DNA from: Chryseobacterium sp. Leaf394
GTDB taxonomy: Bacteria; Bacteroidota; Bacteroidia; Flavobacteriales; Weeksellaceae
Assembly (NCBI RefSeq): GCF_001424105.1
Contig: NZ_LMQH01000012.1
Location: forward strand, 1,540-55,011
DNA length: 53,472 nucleotides
Reading direction: 5' to 3'
The translations under genes and the position numbers were made by a program. The notes beneath the pieces were generated by a model, which saw only the letters and a program-made list of their open reading frames with translations, did not search any database and was not told the DNA's origin. Position 1 is the first letter of the stretch. Each line of letters starts with the position of its first letter. Of this stretch, positions 24,849 through 34,470 are shown piece by piece.

Positions 24849-26372
24849 ATGAAGAAAATCTTTCTATACTTTTTTGGATTGGCAAATGCCCTGTGCTATT
24901 CCCAGACTCAGGATTTGGCATCTTTGGCATCGGGTGACTATTTAGGGATGAATGCCCTGTTTGACGTCGATGATAATCTATACGGATATGTTTCTTTATA
25001 TTCTTACGGTAAATCTGGTGACAAGACAAAAAAATTTGAATACGTAATTTTAGATAAAAACCTAAATCCTATTGCCAATAAAGAATTTGAAGGCGACATC
25101 ACTGCAGGCGGCTATTCCGGATACATCGATTTTAGAAAAAAAGTTATCCTCCGCCCCAATTCTTTGGACTATACCAAAATAAAAATGAGTGAGATTTTTA
25201 CTCCACGGTCTATGGAAATTGATCTCGGCTCCAACACCATTCAGAGAAAAACCTATTATAATTATGAGAGTGGTGCTTTCAAAGAAATCGACCAGCCAAA
25301 AAACTGGAAGGAAGCCCGAAAAGAAAACAGAGAAGAGAAGAAAGAGAAGGGTTACAACTACGAATCTACTGTGGTAGAAATTAAAGAAGGTGGTTTTATC
25401 GCGATTGAACTTAAAGATTTTGGCAAGTACACGACTGACAATGCACTCATTAAATTTGATGAGAATAAAAAAGAAATCTGGAGGTATAAATATAATACAA
25501 GCGGTGACAAAAAAAACAATGAAAGACTGAGGCTTCTGGATAAGGATGATCAGCATATTTACTTTCTTGCTGAAAAGAAAATTCAGGATAAAAAAACTTT
25601 CAGTCTGCTGGTATTAGATATCAAAACAGGAAACGAAGTTGCCTCAAAACCTGTTACAGGTCTTTCTGATGATACTTTAGAAAACATTACTTCGTTCTCT
25701 TCTACCACAAGAAATTTAGATAACGATAAAACTTTTGATGATAAAATAGTTGTGGTAGGAAGAAATTTTGAGAACAAAATGGGAACCGGCTTTGCCAGAA
25801 TGATTGTAGATAAAAAAACATTTGAGGTAGACACCAAAAGAATGATCTATTATACAGATATGGCTGCATTTCTTCCGAAAATTGATGAGTTTGGTTATGT
25901 AGAAAAAGGCTATCATCTCCAGCCCCGCGACGTATTTTTTCTGAAAGACGGCAGTATGGGGATTCTCTTAGAAAAATACAAGATTGATTTTAATCTGGGC
26001 GTTGGTAAGACCACAGATTTGGTTTATCTTTTTACAGACAAGAATTTTAAGATAAAAGGGGTAAAAGTTTTCAGCAAAGAAAAATCATTATATGACAATG
26101 ACTATCTTTTCTCGCAATATCTGAATGATGGAAATGATGTTGTATTCTTTTACAGAGATTTTCAGAAAAATAAGGAAACCAAAGAAAAAAACTGGCAACT
26201 CTTTATCAATACACTGATCGGAGGAAGTTTCAAGCAGGAGGTGATTCCTATTTCTGAGAAAGATAATTTTGTGGTAACGCCGTTTGTGGCAAAGGAAGGC
26301 TTTATTTTGCTTCGTGAATATAATGAAAAGGATAAATACAATAAAGTGCGGCTGGAGCGGTTGAATTATTGA
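24849..26372 (+). CDS. Hypothetical exported protein
   Basis: A 507-residue protein with a signal peptide (MKKIFLYFFGLANALCYSQ). The mature protein consists of beta-rich blocks (GYVSLYSYGKSGDKTKKFEYVILDKN-like; SLLVLDIKTGNEVASKPV; DLVYLFTDKNFKIKGVKVF) reminiscent of a beta-propeller or WD-like periplasmic fold, with a charged insert around residue 155 (KEARKENREEKKEKG). I recognise no family or activity. It has its own strong promoter and shares a bidirectional terminator with the M48 peptidase gene. Confidence 0.75.
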   Translation: MKKIFLYFFGLANALCYSQTQDLASLASGDYLGMNALFDVDDNLYGYVSLYSYGKSGDKTKKFEYVILDKNLNPIANKEFEGDITAGGYSGYIDFRKKVILRPNSLDYTKIKMSEIFTPRSMEIDLGSNTIQRKTYYNYESGAFKEIDQPKNWKEARKENREEKKEKGYNYESTVVEIKEGGFIAIELKDFGKYTTDNALIKFDENKKEIWRYKYNTSGDKKNNERLRLLDKDDQHIYFLAEKKIQDKKTFSLLVLDIKTGNEVASKPVTGLSDDTLENITSFSSTTRNLDNDKTFDDKIVVVGRNFENKMGTGFARMIVDKKTFEVDTKRMIYYTDMAAFLPKIDEFGYVEKGYHLQPRDVFFLKDGSMGILLEKYKIDFNLGVGKTTDLVYLFTDKNFKIKGVKVFSKEKSLYDNDYLFSQYLNDGNDVVFFYRDFQKNKETKEKNWQLFINTLIGGSFKQEVIPISEKDNFVVTPFVAKEGFILLREYNEKDKYNKVRLERLNY

Positions 26373-26393
26373 TCAAGTATAAAATTTAAAGTA

Positions 26394-26433
26394 AAAAGCC
26401 TGACATTTTTGAAAATTTGTCAGGCTTTTTTAC
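26394..26433. terminator. Bidirectional terminator between convergent genes
   Basis: AAAAAGCCTGACA (26394-26406) and TGTCAGGCTTTTT (26419-26431) form a perfect stem with T-runs on both strands; serves the exported protein gene and the M48 peptidase gene. Confidence 0.85.
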
Positions 26434-26466
26434 TTAGAAATCTGTTGGAAGCTTAAAACTATATAC

Positions 26467-27765
26467 TTAGGATTCTTTTTTATAAAAATCCGCGATATTT
26501 TTTATTTCATCCAGACTTAAATTCCACATGAAATTCAAAAACTGCTGATAGCTCTCACTTTGATTTTTTGGGTCTACTCTGTCTAAATAACGGTTTAAAT
26601 TGTAATTTTTTCTAGCCTCATAAATTTTAGAAAAACATTTCCCGAGCCAGCTTCTGTAATACTTTTCTTCTTCGCCGTCCTGCAAAAACTGCAAACTTTT
26701 ATAAATGCCGACGCCGTAATCTTCAGAATTATAAAAATTAGGCAATGTTTCCATTCTGGCGATTTTTTCGAGTGCTGCAAAAGAATCTGATGCCTTCCCA
26801 TCTTTCTCCTCTGTTTTCAGTTCAGGAAAAATCTTTCTCAGGTTATCAACCCGCAATGAAATTTCAGGATGAGAGCGCACAGAATCTTTATTGAGTTTTT
26901 CTTTGTAATGGTTGTAATTATACAGTGAAAAATCTTCCTTTTTAAGCCATTTTTCTTTAAATTCCTGATTGGGCAGACTGAAATATTTCTTGTAAGTGTC
27001 CAGCTTTAGCGTTCGCGGCGAAATCGTATCAAAATCCTCCAGTCTCTTTAACGTATTAACAAATTCTGCCGGTCTGAAACTACTCTTTTTAAAAATAGCA
27101 TATCCCAGAGAATCTGCCTGCATTTCCTGCTTCCGGTTTTCAATTCTATTTTTATAGATTCTGTTTTTTAAGATATCGAAAGCCCGTTTGTTGCTGTTAT
27201 CTTTATCGTATTTGATATTCTGAACCAGCAGCCTGTCGGTTTGATTATGGTCAATTAAACTGATAAAATCCTTTAAACTGTGATCTGAAATTTTGTGTCC
27301 CAACTCATGTGCAATTACTGCTGCCACCTGGTCGTCGTTATTCAGCCAGTTGAAAAGTCCCAAGTTGATTACAAAAGTGCCGTCTGCAAAACAGTAGGCA
27401 TTCGGCGTATTGTCTCTCGCAATCAGAATTTTCAGATCTTGTGGAATCTGACTGTTGTTTTTCCTTAAACCGTTAATGAGACTTTTTACTTTTTCATCAA
27501 AAACAGAATTGAAAACAAAATTTTTATCTTTTACTTTTTGAGTAAAATCTTTCTCAAAATTTTTATAAACTTTCGCCAGCTCGCTGCCTTTTTTTCCGGG
27601 ATAATCGGCTTTGCTTTTCTTAATAAGACTTTCATTATTTAGAGAAAATATTTTCAGAAATTCTTTCCGCTGCAGATAATCTGCAGTATCGATTGCTTTA
27701 TAGGTCTGTCCAAAACACGTTACAACGTAAAAAACAGACAGCAGGAACATCAATTTTTTAATCAT
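26467..27765 (-). CDS. M48 family zinc metallopeptidase, exported
   Basis: A 432-residue protein with an N-terminal signal peptide (residues 1-20, VFYVVTCFGQ). The zinc site is IAHELGHKISDH (H153, E154, H157), with the third ligand probably E214 in RKQEMQADSLGYAIF. The protein resembles BepA/Oma1-like M48 peptidases, which degrade misfolded envelope proteins; the substrate is not known. The C-terminal 150 residues are helical without a visible extra domain. Possible lipidation at Cys17 is unclear. The gene is divergent from the serine hydrolase gene. Confidence 0.87.
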   Translation of the reverse strand: MIKKLMFLLSVFYVVTCFGQTYKAIDTADYLQRKEFLKIFSLNNESLIKKSKADYPGKKGSELAKVYKNFEKDFTQKVKDKNFVFNSVFDEKVKSLINGLRKNNSQIPQDLKILIARDNTPNAYCFADGTFVINLGLFNWLNNDDQVAAVIAHELGHKISDHSLKDFISLIDHNQTDRLLVQNIKYDKDNSNKRAFDILKNRIYKNRIENRKQEMQADSLGYAIFKKSSFRPAEFVNTLKRLEDFDTISPRTLKLDTYKKYFSLPNQEFKEKWLKKEDFSLYNYNHYKEKLNKDSVRSHPEISLRVDNLRKIFPELKTEEKDGKASDSFAALEKIARMETLPNFYNSEDYGVGIYKSLQFLQDGEEEKYYRSWLGKCFSKIYEARKNYNLNRYLDRVDPKNQSESYQQFLNFMWNLSLDEIKNIADFYKKES

Positions 27766-27783
27766 AAAATCATCACATATTCA

Positions 27784-27791
27784 CAAAAATA
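27784..27791 (-). promoter_or_regulatory. -7 box of the M48 peptidase gene
   Basis: The minus strand reads TATTTTTG, 18 bp upstream of the ATG. Confidence 0.5.
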
Positions 27792-27823
27792 AATCATTTT
27801 CAGTCAATATTTTAAAATTAGTT

Positions 27824-27831
27824 TAAATTTG
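27824..27831 (+). promoter_or_regulatory. -7 box of the serine hydrolase gene
   Basis: TAAATTTG (TAnnTTTG), 17 bp before the ATG, in the short divergent region shared with the M48 peptidase gene. Confidence 0.5.
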
Positions 27832-27848
27832 TTTCAGGAACATTTTTT

Positions 27849-28982
27849 ATGGCAGTTTTCATTTATTTCATTGTATTTCTCGTCCTGCTGACGGCAATTG
27901 TTTACATTTTAGATTACGGCTACCTCATCAACGGAATATCTAAAACTTATCTGAAAGGCAAAGCCAGTGCTCACATTGACGATGGTAAATTCTTCAGTAA
28001 AAATGTTATTGAAACTAAATCTCCGAAACCCTGGGTAAAAGCTGATAATTACAACAAAACAGATCTACCGAAAAATATAGTTGATGATTTAAATATTGGA
28101 AACACTGCCTCATTTTTAGTAATTAAAGATGGAAAACTGGTGCACGAACAGTATTGGAAAGGCTATAACAAAATTTCTCTGACTAATTCTTTTTCGATGG
28201 CAAAAGCTGTTACGGTGATGCTTTTGGGTAAAGCTCTGGAAGAAGGAAAAATAAAAAACATTAACGGTAAATTTTCAGATTATTTTGATGAATTTAAAAC
28301 CAAAACTTCAGCTGAAAATTTAACTTTAAAAAATCTGGCTCAGATGGAATCCGGCTTAGACTGGGATGAAGATTATAAAAATCCTTTCCGTCCCAATGCC
28401 AAGGCTTATTATGGAAAAAGCCTTATTGATGCTACGTTTAAAAGAAAATTTAAAGAAAAATCTGGTGAACGATTTGAGTACCAAAGTGGTTCGACGCAAC
28501 TTTTAGGATTTGCAGTAAAAAAAGCTGTTGGACAAACGCTTTCAAGTTATTTATCTGAAAAATTCTGGATTCCACTGGGAATGGAGCAGAATGCCATCTG
28601 GAGCACTGATCAAAGCGGTATGGAAAAGACCTATTGCTGTATTCACGCGACTTCCAGAGATTTTGCCAAGCTTGGACAGTTATTTTTGAATGATGGGGAA
28701 TTTGATGGGCAGCAATTACTTAATCGCCAATTCATCAGTGAAATGAAAAGCCCGACCAAAAAATCCAGTGAAATTTACGGAATGGGATTCTGGATCAATA
28801 ATGACAATCCAATTAAACATTATTATTTCCTCGGACTTCAGGGGCAATACATCATCATGGTTCCTGAACATAATATGGTGATTGTAAGAACCGGAAGCTA
28901 TAATAATTTGCCTAAAACAGACAGAGGAAGGCCGGATCAGGTGAGGTTTTTAGTTAATGAAACTGTGAAGTTTTTAAGTTAA
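27849..28982 (+). CDS. Membrane-anchored serine hydrolase, beta-lactamase/PBP-like
   Basis: A 377-residue protein with an N-terminal transmembrane anchor (residues 2-22, AVFIYFIVFLVLLTAIVYIL) followed by a periplasmic beta-lactamase-family domain. The SxxK motif is S116-M-A-K119 (SFSMAKAV), the second motif Y211-Q-S213 (YQSGSTQLLG), and a glycine-rich triad GLQGQ lies near the C-terminus. It resembles 6-aminohexanoate-dimer-hydrolase-like enzymes; substrate unknown. It is unlike the cassette-borne serine hydrolase near the left end in length and in lacking a C-terminal CBM-like domain. ATG at 27849 with a -7 box upstream. Confidence 0.88.
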   Translation: MAVFIYFIVFLVLLTAIVYILDYGYLINGISKTYLKGKASAHIDDGKFFSKNVIETKSPKPWVKADNYNKTDLPKNIVDDLNIGNTASFLVIKDGKLVHEQYWKGYNKISLTNSFSMAKAVTVMLLGKALEEGKIKNINGKFSDYFDEFKTKTSAENLTLKNLAQMESGLDWDEDYKNPFRPNAKAYYGKSLIDATFKRKFKEKSGERFEYQSGSTQLLGFAVKKAVGQTLSSYLSEKFWIPLGMEQNAIWSTDQSGMEKTYCCIHATSRDFAKLGQLFLNDGEFDGQQLLNRQFISEMKSPTKKSSEIYGMGFWINNDNPIKHYYFLGLQGQYIIMVPEHNMVIVRTGSYNNLPKTDRGRPDQVRFLVNETVKFLS

Positions 28983-29012
28983 GGTTGAGGTTAAGGTTGA
29001 GGTTGAAGTTAA
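28979..29012 (+). repeat. Short hexamer tandem repeat after the serine hydrolase stop
   Basis: About five units of GGTTGA or GGTTAA (AAGGTTGAGGTTAAGGTTGA and continuing). Such simple repeats are prone to slippage; here the array lies outside coding DNA. Confidence 0.7.
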
Positions 29013-29155
29013 AAATGTTAAGCACGAAGTTTAAATAAAAAATTAAGGAAATATTTAAAGACATTTTAAGCAGCTCGCTAAATTAAAATGTATCTGATCC
29101 TAAAAAACTTAAAAACTAAAAGTCCTTACTATTTCAACTTTTTAAAATTAAAATC

Positions 29156-29767
29156 ATGGAAAAATACAATCCGAAAGTTGATGAGTATATTGAAAAAGCA
29201 CCTGATTTTGCACAACCGATTTTAAACCTCATCAGAGAAGTCGTACACGAATGTTCTCCGGAAATTGAAGAAGCCATCAAGTGGAAATTTCCGACATTTA
29301 TGTACAAAGGAAAAATTCTCTGCTCGATGGTTTCGTTTAAACAGTATTGCAGCATGGGATTTTGGCTTCACGGTGAAATGCAGACTATAAAAAATCTTGA
29401 AACTAATGCCGAACAAACCAACATGTTCAGCCTTGGCAAGATTACCAAAATGGAAGAACTTCCTAAGCGGCCTCAGCTCAAGAAAATTATTCTCGAAGCT
29501 ATGGAACTGACCGACATGGGCGTTAAACTGAAAAAATCCGCACCTTCAAAAACCGAAATTGAAGTTCCTGAATATTTTCAAAATGCTTTAAGCCAAAACA
29601 AAAAAGCTCTTGAAGTTTTCGGAAAAGCATCACCCTCATTCAGAAAAGAATACATCAACTGGATTATCGATGCCAAGACCGAAACAACCCGAGACAAAAG
29701 AATGGATCAGGCTTTGGAATGGATTTCTGAAGGAAAAGGGAGAAACTGGAAGTATGAGAAAAAGTAA
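29156..29767 (+). CDS. DUF1801 / YdeI-OmpD-associated protein
   Basis: A 203-residue protein with two parts: residues 8-130 form a DUF1801 domain (LIREVVHECSPEIEEAIKW, then FPTFMYKGKILCSMVSFK and QYCSMGFWLHG), and residues 130-203 form the bacteriocin-protection/YdeI-like C-terminal helical domain (VPEYFQNALSQNKKALEVF, then SPSFRKEYINWIIDAKTETT). The combination is common as 'YdeI/OmpD-associated family'. Function unknown; cytoplasmic. It stands alone, with no recognisable terminator before the repeat-rich gap. Confidence 0.85.
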   Translation: MEKYNPKVDEYIEKAPDFAQPILNLIREVVHECSPEIEEAIKWKFPTFMYKGKILCSMVSFKQYCSMGFWLHGEMQTIKNLETNAEQTNMFSLGKITKMEELPKRPQLKKIILEAMELTDMGVKLKKSAPSKTEIEVPEYFQNALSQNKKALEVFGKASPSFRKEYINWIIDAKTETTRDKRMDQALEWISEGKGRNWKYEKK

Positions 29768-30233
29768 TGGAGCCGGAAGCTGGGTGATGGAAGTTGGAAG
29801 CTGACCGGCTTGAAAATATTTTTTAACCTGAAAACTTTTTTAAACATTATCGGATATTGCTGTCAGTAATAACATAGTTTTTACAAATATGATTGTCATT
29901 CCTGAGGAATTTAAACTCTTTTATTTTCAGTGTGTTGAGATTCCTCCGGAATGACAAAATGACTGTTGACTTTGTTTATGATGAAACGAACATTTATTTA
30001 AACAACAAATCCATCACAGCAAATCAATAATTTCCTCAAAGTTGATGAATGCTTTTTCGACAAAGTAAAAAAATCCAAAAGTTTCTTTAAGTTATTGTTT
30101 TAAAAGAAAAAATTCACAAAGCTGAAATCCAAAGCTTATTTGAACTCCTCTGCAACCTATATTAAACTTTAAATTCAGCCTTAAACTTTTGTGACTTTTG
30201 TGGTTGATATAACTTTTAGACAAGCTATAAATA
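29768..30233. other. Intergenic region of 466 bp with an inverted repeat
   Basis: The left part has degenerate GGAAGCTG and GGAAGTTGG repeats (29766-29806), common debris in Bacteroidota genomes. The inverted repeat at 29892-29958 follows. The rest is AT-rich without coding features. Confidence 0.5.
29892..29958. repeat. Inverted-repeat element (Bacteroidota intergenic type)
   Basis: ATTGTCATTCCTGAGGAAT (29892-29910) pairs with ATTCCTCCGGAATGACAAA (29939-29958 region) with one mismatch, around a 29-bp AT-rich spacer. Confidence 0.7.
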
Positions 30234-33200
30234 TTAATTGAATTTCTGTCTCGGCAAGTTGATTTCATGCGCCTGCGGATAAGGTTTTCTTGAGGTCATG
30301 CTGACGTCTTCACGAACCAACCGATGCGCATCATATTTTTTCTGTTCGTCGTAAGCATATCGCGGATCTGGAATCATCGGCATTTTTGCCATCTTGTGAA
30401 TGGTAATGGTCGGAAAATGATAATCTACTTCCACTGTTCCGAGCAAAAGATAACATCCGCCACCCTGAAAATCATATTCTTTCAAACTGTCCGGAAAATG
30501 TGCGGTATCAAAATAATCTCCGTTTACATCGATCCATGTTCCGAAAAACATCGATCCTTTTTTTGTAGGGACGTGTTTTCTCGAAATCAAATATGCCAGC
30601 ATTTTCACCTGTCTTTTGTGAAATTTCAACAGATCTTTTACAAAAACAGCCCCGCGGTATTTTGTTTCCAGCAAATCAAACGGACTGCAGGAAACGGGAA
30701 ATCCTATAATTTCCAGTTCATCAAAGGCATCCTCGAAGCGTTCCCTTTTAAGTTCCGGAAGTTTATAATCCTGCGCAGGTTCTTCGATGAGCATTAAATT
30801 TCGGTTTTCAGGTTTGAAATTGATCAGCAGCAATCTCGCCTCGATCAACAGTTCATTTTTCTGCTTTCCGGTAAATCTGAAAGCACCAATAAAAATAAGG
30901 ATCTGAATGGTTTCGATACCAATAGAAATGCGTCTGATAAAGTCTTCCAAAGATTTATAACAGCCGTTGTTCTCACGCTCTTCAGAAATCATTTGAGCAA
31001 CTTTAGTTTCGAGTGACTGCAAAACCATAAAGCCCAGATAAATTTCTTTTCCTTTTAAAACCGTCTGAAATTCGCTTGTATTCACACAGGGATTCTGCAC
31101 GATCGCTCCCGACATTCTCGCTTCGTGAATATAAACTTCGGTACGGTAAAACCCGCCCTGATTATTGATTACCGAAACCATGAATTCCAAAGGGTAATAC
31201 ACTTTTAAATACAAGCTCTGATAACTTTCCACGGCATAAGAAGCTGAGTGCGCTTTACAGAAAGAATATCCTGCGAAAGATTCAATTTGCCGGTAAGCTT
31301 CGGTCGTAAGCTCAATAGAATGCCCTTTTGCGATGCACGATTTAAAGAAATGTGTTTTCACTTTCTGAAGTGCAGACAGAGATCTCCCTTTCCCACTCAT
31401 CGCTCTTCGCAGAATATCGCCATCACCTAAGCTCAAGCCTCCAAAATACTGTGCGATTTTGAGAACATCCTCCTGATATACCATAATGCCATATGTATCT
31501 TTGAGGTGTTCTTCAAAAATAGGATGGAAATATTCAAACTGATCGGGATGATTGTGCCGGAAAATATACTCCCGCATCATTCCGCTTTGTGCAACACCAG
31601 GACGGATAATAGATGAAGCCGCAACCAGTGTAATATAATCTTCGCATTTTAATCTCCGCAAAAGTCCGCGCATGGCGGGAGATTCTATGTAAAAACAGCC
31701 AATCGTTTTCCCGACTGCCAAATATTCGTTGCAAACCGATTCGTTTTTTGAAAGTGTCGTATCCCGAATATCAACATCAATCCCTTGTGTTTCTTTAATG
31801 AGTTTTACCGTGTCGTTAATGGTTCCGAGGCCTCTTTGGGAAAGAATATCAAATTTTTCCAAACCAATATCTTCCGCCACATACATATCAAACTGAACGA
31901 TTGGGAATCCTTTTGGTGGCATCTCGAGAGCCGTGTAATTAGTAATGGGCTCTTCAGAAATCAAAATTCCACAGGCATGCATGCTTCGCTGATTGGGATA
32001 TTTTTCCAATAACTTTCCGTATTCATATACCTGTTTTACAATTTTATCCGAATGATGCTCATTCACTGATTTTGTGGCGAGAATATCCAGTTCTTCTTTC
32101 GGTAGGCCAAAAGCTTTTCCAACCTCGCGAAAAATTGACTTGTATTTAAACTCTACATTGGTTCCGCAGAAAGCTACGTGTTCTTTATCATACTTTGTAA
32201 AAATATATTCGAGCATTGCATCACGATCCTGCCAACTCCAGTCGAGGTCGAAATCGGGAGGTGCGGTACGGTTAAGATTTAAAAAACGTTCAAAATATAA
32301 ATCCAACTCGAGCGGACAAATATCTGTAATCCCGAGGCAATAACTTACAATAGAGTTGGCGCCACTTCCTCTTCCAACGTGCATAAAGCCCATTTTGTTG
32401 CTGTGCTGCACAATATCCCAGGTGATGAGAAAATAGGCTGAGAAATTGAGATCACCGATAACTTTCAGTTCTTTTTCAACTCTTTTTCTGGCAACCTCAT
32501 CTTCTAAGCCATATCGTTTTTCTAATCCTTCATAAGCGAGCGTATTTAAAAGCGCTATATCTTCTTCCCGGGATTCTAAATAGTATTTCTTATTCTTATT
32601 TTCTGTACTTCCGCGTTCTTTATAGGTGAAATCAAAACCACATTTCGCGAGAATTTCTGTGGTGTTATTGATGATTTCCGGATAGTGTACGAATGATTTT
32701 ATTAAATTTAATTCAGAAGTAAAATACTCAGATTTTCGGCAGACATCATCTTCACTAAGTTTTGAAAGAATCGTATTGTTATCGATGGCTCTTAAAATCC
32801 TGTGCAGATTGTACTCTTTTTTGGTGCTGAATGTTACCGGATGCAACACCACCATTTTATGACTTCTATCTTTAAATTCAGGGCGAATCAATAAATTCAA
32901 TTCTTCTTCTCTGATGCCTATAAATTCATTTTCTTTTAAATTTTCCGGAATATTGCTTAAAGGATAAATGACAAAAACCCGCTCGAATTCGGGAGCCGTT
33001 TCAGAAAGTTCAACGCCATAGCAATTGTGAGCGGTGAGTATTTTATTGACTTCACCAATTCCACTGAATTCTTTAGCAATGGCGATATACAAAAGTTTAT
33101 TTTCTTTCCTTACCTCAATTCCGGCAATGGGTTTTATCCCGACATTATCACATTCTTTTTTAAATTCATAAATAGCAGTTACTGTATTGATATCCGTTAA

Positions 33201-33302
33201 AACCAATTCTTTAATTCCCAATTCCTCAGCCTGCCTCACCAGTTCTATGACCGATAAAGTGCCGTAGCGAAGACTGTGAAAAGAATGGCAATTGAGAAAC
33301 AT
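30234..33302 (-). CDS. DNA polymerase III alpha subunit, DnaE2/ImuC-like
   Basis: A polymerase of 1022 residues when started at MFLNCHSFHSLRYG (33302); the in-frame extension to 33362 overlaps the upstream stop and is unlikely. The PHP domain begins at once (CHSFHS, then LTDINTVTAIYEF, where the usual LTDH histidine is Ile, so its metal site is probably defective). The catalytic core has HVGRGSGANSIVSYCLGI and the acidic PPDFDLDWSW motif, followed by YQEDVLKIA and SFCKAHSASYA. The family partners a Y-family polymerase in damage-induced mutagenesis. It lies 19 bp after such a gene and probably shares its repressor. Confidence 0.88.
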   Translation of the reverse strand: MFLNCHSFHSLRYGTLSVIELVRQAEELGIKELVLTDINTVTAIYEFKKECDNVGIKPIAGIEVRKENKLLYIAIAKEFSGIGEVNKILTAHNCYGVELSETAPEFERVFVIYPLSNIPENLKENEFIGIREEELNLLIRPEFKDRSHKMVVLHPVTFSTKKEYNLHRILRAIDNNTILSKLSEDDVCRKSEYFTSELNLIKSFVHYPEIINNTTEILAKCGFDFTYKERGSTENKNKKYYLESREEDIALLNTLAYEGLEKRYGLEDEVARKRVEKELKVIGDLNFSAYFLITWDIVQHSNKMGFMHVGRGSGANSIVSYCLGITDICPLELDLYFERFLNLNRTAPPDFDLDWSWQDRDAMLEYIFTKYDKEHVAFCGTNVEFKYKSIFREVGKAFGLPKEELDILATKSVNEHHSDKIVKQVYEYGKLLEKYPNQRSMHACGILISEEPITNYTALEMPPKGFPIVQFDMYVAEDIGLEKFDILSQRGLGTINDTVKLIKETQGIDVDIRDTTLSKNESVCNEYLAVGKTIGCFYIESPAMRGLLRRLKCEDYITLVAASSIIRPGVAQSGMMREYIFRHNHPDQFEYFHPIFEEHLKDTYGIMVYQEDVLKIAQYFGGLSLGDGDILRRAMSGKGRSLSALQKVKTHFFKSCIAKGHSIELTTEAYRQIESFAGYSFCKAHSASYAVESYQSLYLKVYYPLEFMVSVINNQGGFYRTEVYIHEARMSGAIVQNPCVNTSEFQTVLKGKEIYLGFMVLQSLETKVAQMISEERENNGCYKSLEDFIRRISIGIETIQILIFIGAFRFTGKQKNELLIEARLLLINFKPENRNLMLIEEPAQDYKLPELKRERFEDAFDELEIIGFPVSCSPFDLLETKYRGAVFVKDLLKFHKRQVKMLAYLISRKHVPTKKGSMFFGTWIDVNGDYFDTAHFPDSLKEYDFQGGGCYLLLGTVEVDYHFPTITIHKMAKMPMIPDPRYAYDEQKKYDAHRLVREDVSMTSRKPYPQAHEINLPRQKFN

Positions 33303-33321
33303 TGTATAAAAATTTTTAAAA

Positions 33322-34470
33322 TTATTTTCCGAAATCAAATCCTGAAGCTCTGCCGACAGCATCTGCCCCGAAGCGGTTTTTAAGATAATCCATGGTTTGG
33401 TAAAGGTTCATCTGCTCTTCGGTATCTTCAAACAGATTCATCTGATGATTTCCGTGAACGAGATCTGTAAAGCGCAAACCCACGAGTCTGAGGCGCATTC
33501 TTCTTGTATATACTTTATTAAAAAGTTCCAGCGCAATTCTCGACAACGTGTGATCGGCAGAAGTGTAAGCTACTCTATGCTGTTTGGTTTCGGTATCGAA
33601 ATTGGCATAGCGGATCTTAATAACAATGGTGGAAGTCAGCCATTTTTCCTGTCTTAACTGATAGGCTAATTTTTCTGCCATACCTGAAATCAGTCTTTTC
33701 AGTTCCAGCAGATCCATCGTATCGGTGCTGAACGTTCTTTCTGTGGAAATCGATTTTCTTTCGGAATAGGGAACAACCGGATTTTCATCAATTCCATTGG
33801 CTTTTTTCCACAATTCTTTTCCGTTGACGCCGATCATCTGCTGTAAAACCAAAACAGGAACTTCCGACAGAGTCTGAATGGTTCTGATGCCGATTCTCGA
33901 TAAAAGCTGAAATGTTTTGTCGCCCACCATTGGAATTTTCTTTACCGACAGCGGATTCAGGAAAGGTTGAATTTCTGATTCTTTGATTTCTAACTTCCCG
34001 ACAGGCTTGGATTCTCCGGTTCCGATTTTTGAAACGGTTTTGTTGGTCGACAATGCAAAACTTATCGGCAAACCGGTTTCTTTGGTCACGGCGGCAGAAA
34101 TTTCTTTAGTCCACTGATAACAGCCGAAAAACTTATCCATCCCGGAGAGATCAAGGTAGAATTCATCGATACTTGCTTTTTCCACTACAGGAACTCTTTC
34201 CTGAATAACTTCGGTGACCAGATGTGATAATCTGGAATACAGTTCATAATCTCCCTTAACTACTTTTGCATCAGGGCAAAGCCTTAACGCCATCCTCATC
34301 GGCATTGCTGAACGGACTCCAAATTTCCGTGCTTCATAGGAACATGACGCCACAACCCCACGGTCTCCTCCACCGATGATAAGAGGAATTCCTTTGAGTT
34401 CTCTATTTTGTAGTCTTTCACAAGACACAAAAAAAGTATCCATATCCATATGAACAATTGCACGTTTCAT
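33322..34470 (-). CDS. Y-family DNA polymerase (DinB/ImuB-like)
   Basis: A 382-residue translesion polymerase. The catalytic acidic residues are visible: HMDMDTFFVSCE (Asp8/Asp10 region) and SIDEFYLDLSG (Asp-Glu). The thumb (VKKIPMVGDKTFQLLSRIGI) and little-finger domain follow. A clamp-binding motif QMNLF occurs near the C-terminus (HQMNLFEDTEEQ). As active-site residues are kept, it should be catalytic, unlike many ImuB proteins, so a Pol IV-like role is likely. First gene of an operon with the DnaE2-like gene, divergent from a LexA-like regulator. Confidence 0.92.
   Translation of the reverse strand: MKRAIVHMDMDTFFVSCERLQNRELKGIPLIIGGGDRGVVASCSYEARKFGVRSAMPMRMALRLCPDAKVVKGDYELYSRLSHLVTEVIQERVPVVEKASIDEFYLDLSGMDKFFGCYQWTKEISAAVTKETGLPISFALSTNKTVSKIGTGESKPVGKLEIKESEIQPFLNPLSVKKIPMVGDKTFQLLSRIGIRTIQTLSEVPVLVLQQMIGVNGKELWKKANGIDENPVVPYSERKSISTERTFSTDTMDLLELKRLISGMAEKLAYQLRQEKWLTSTIVIKIRYANFDTETKQHRVAYTSADHTLSRIALELFNKVYTRRMRLRLVGLRFTDLVHGNHQMNLFEDTEEQMNLYQTMDYLKNRFGADAVGRASGFDFGK

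Noticed and set aside
33303..33362. Longer start for the DnaE2-like polymerase
   Set aside because: It overlaps the end of the Y-family polymerase gene; the PHP domain begins at MFLNCHSFHS (33302), which also gives a normal 19-bp gap.
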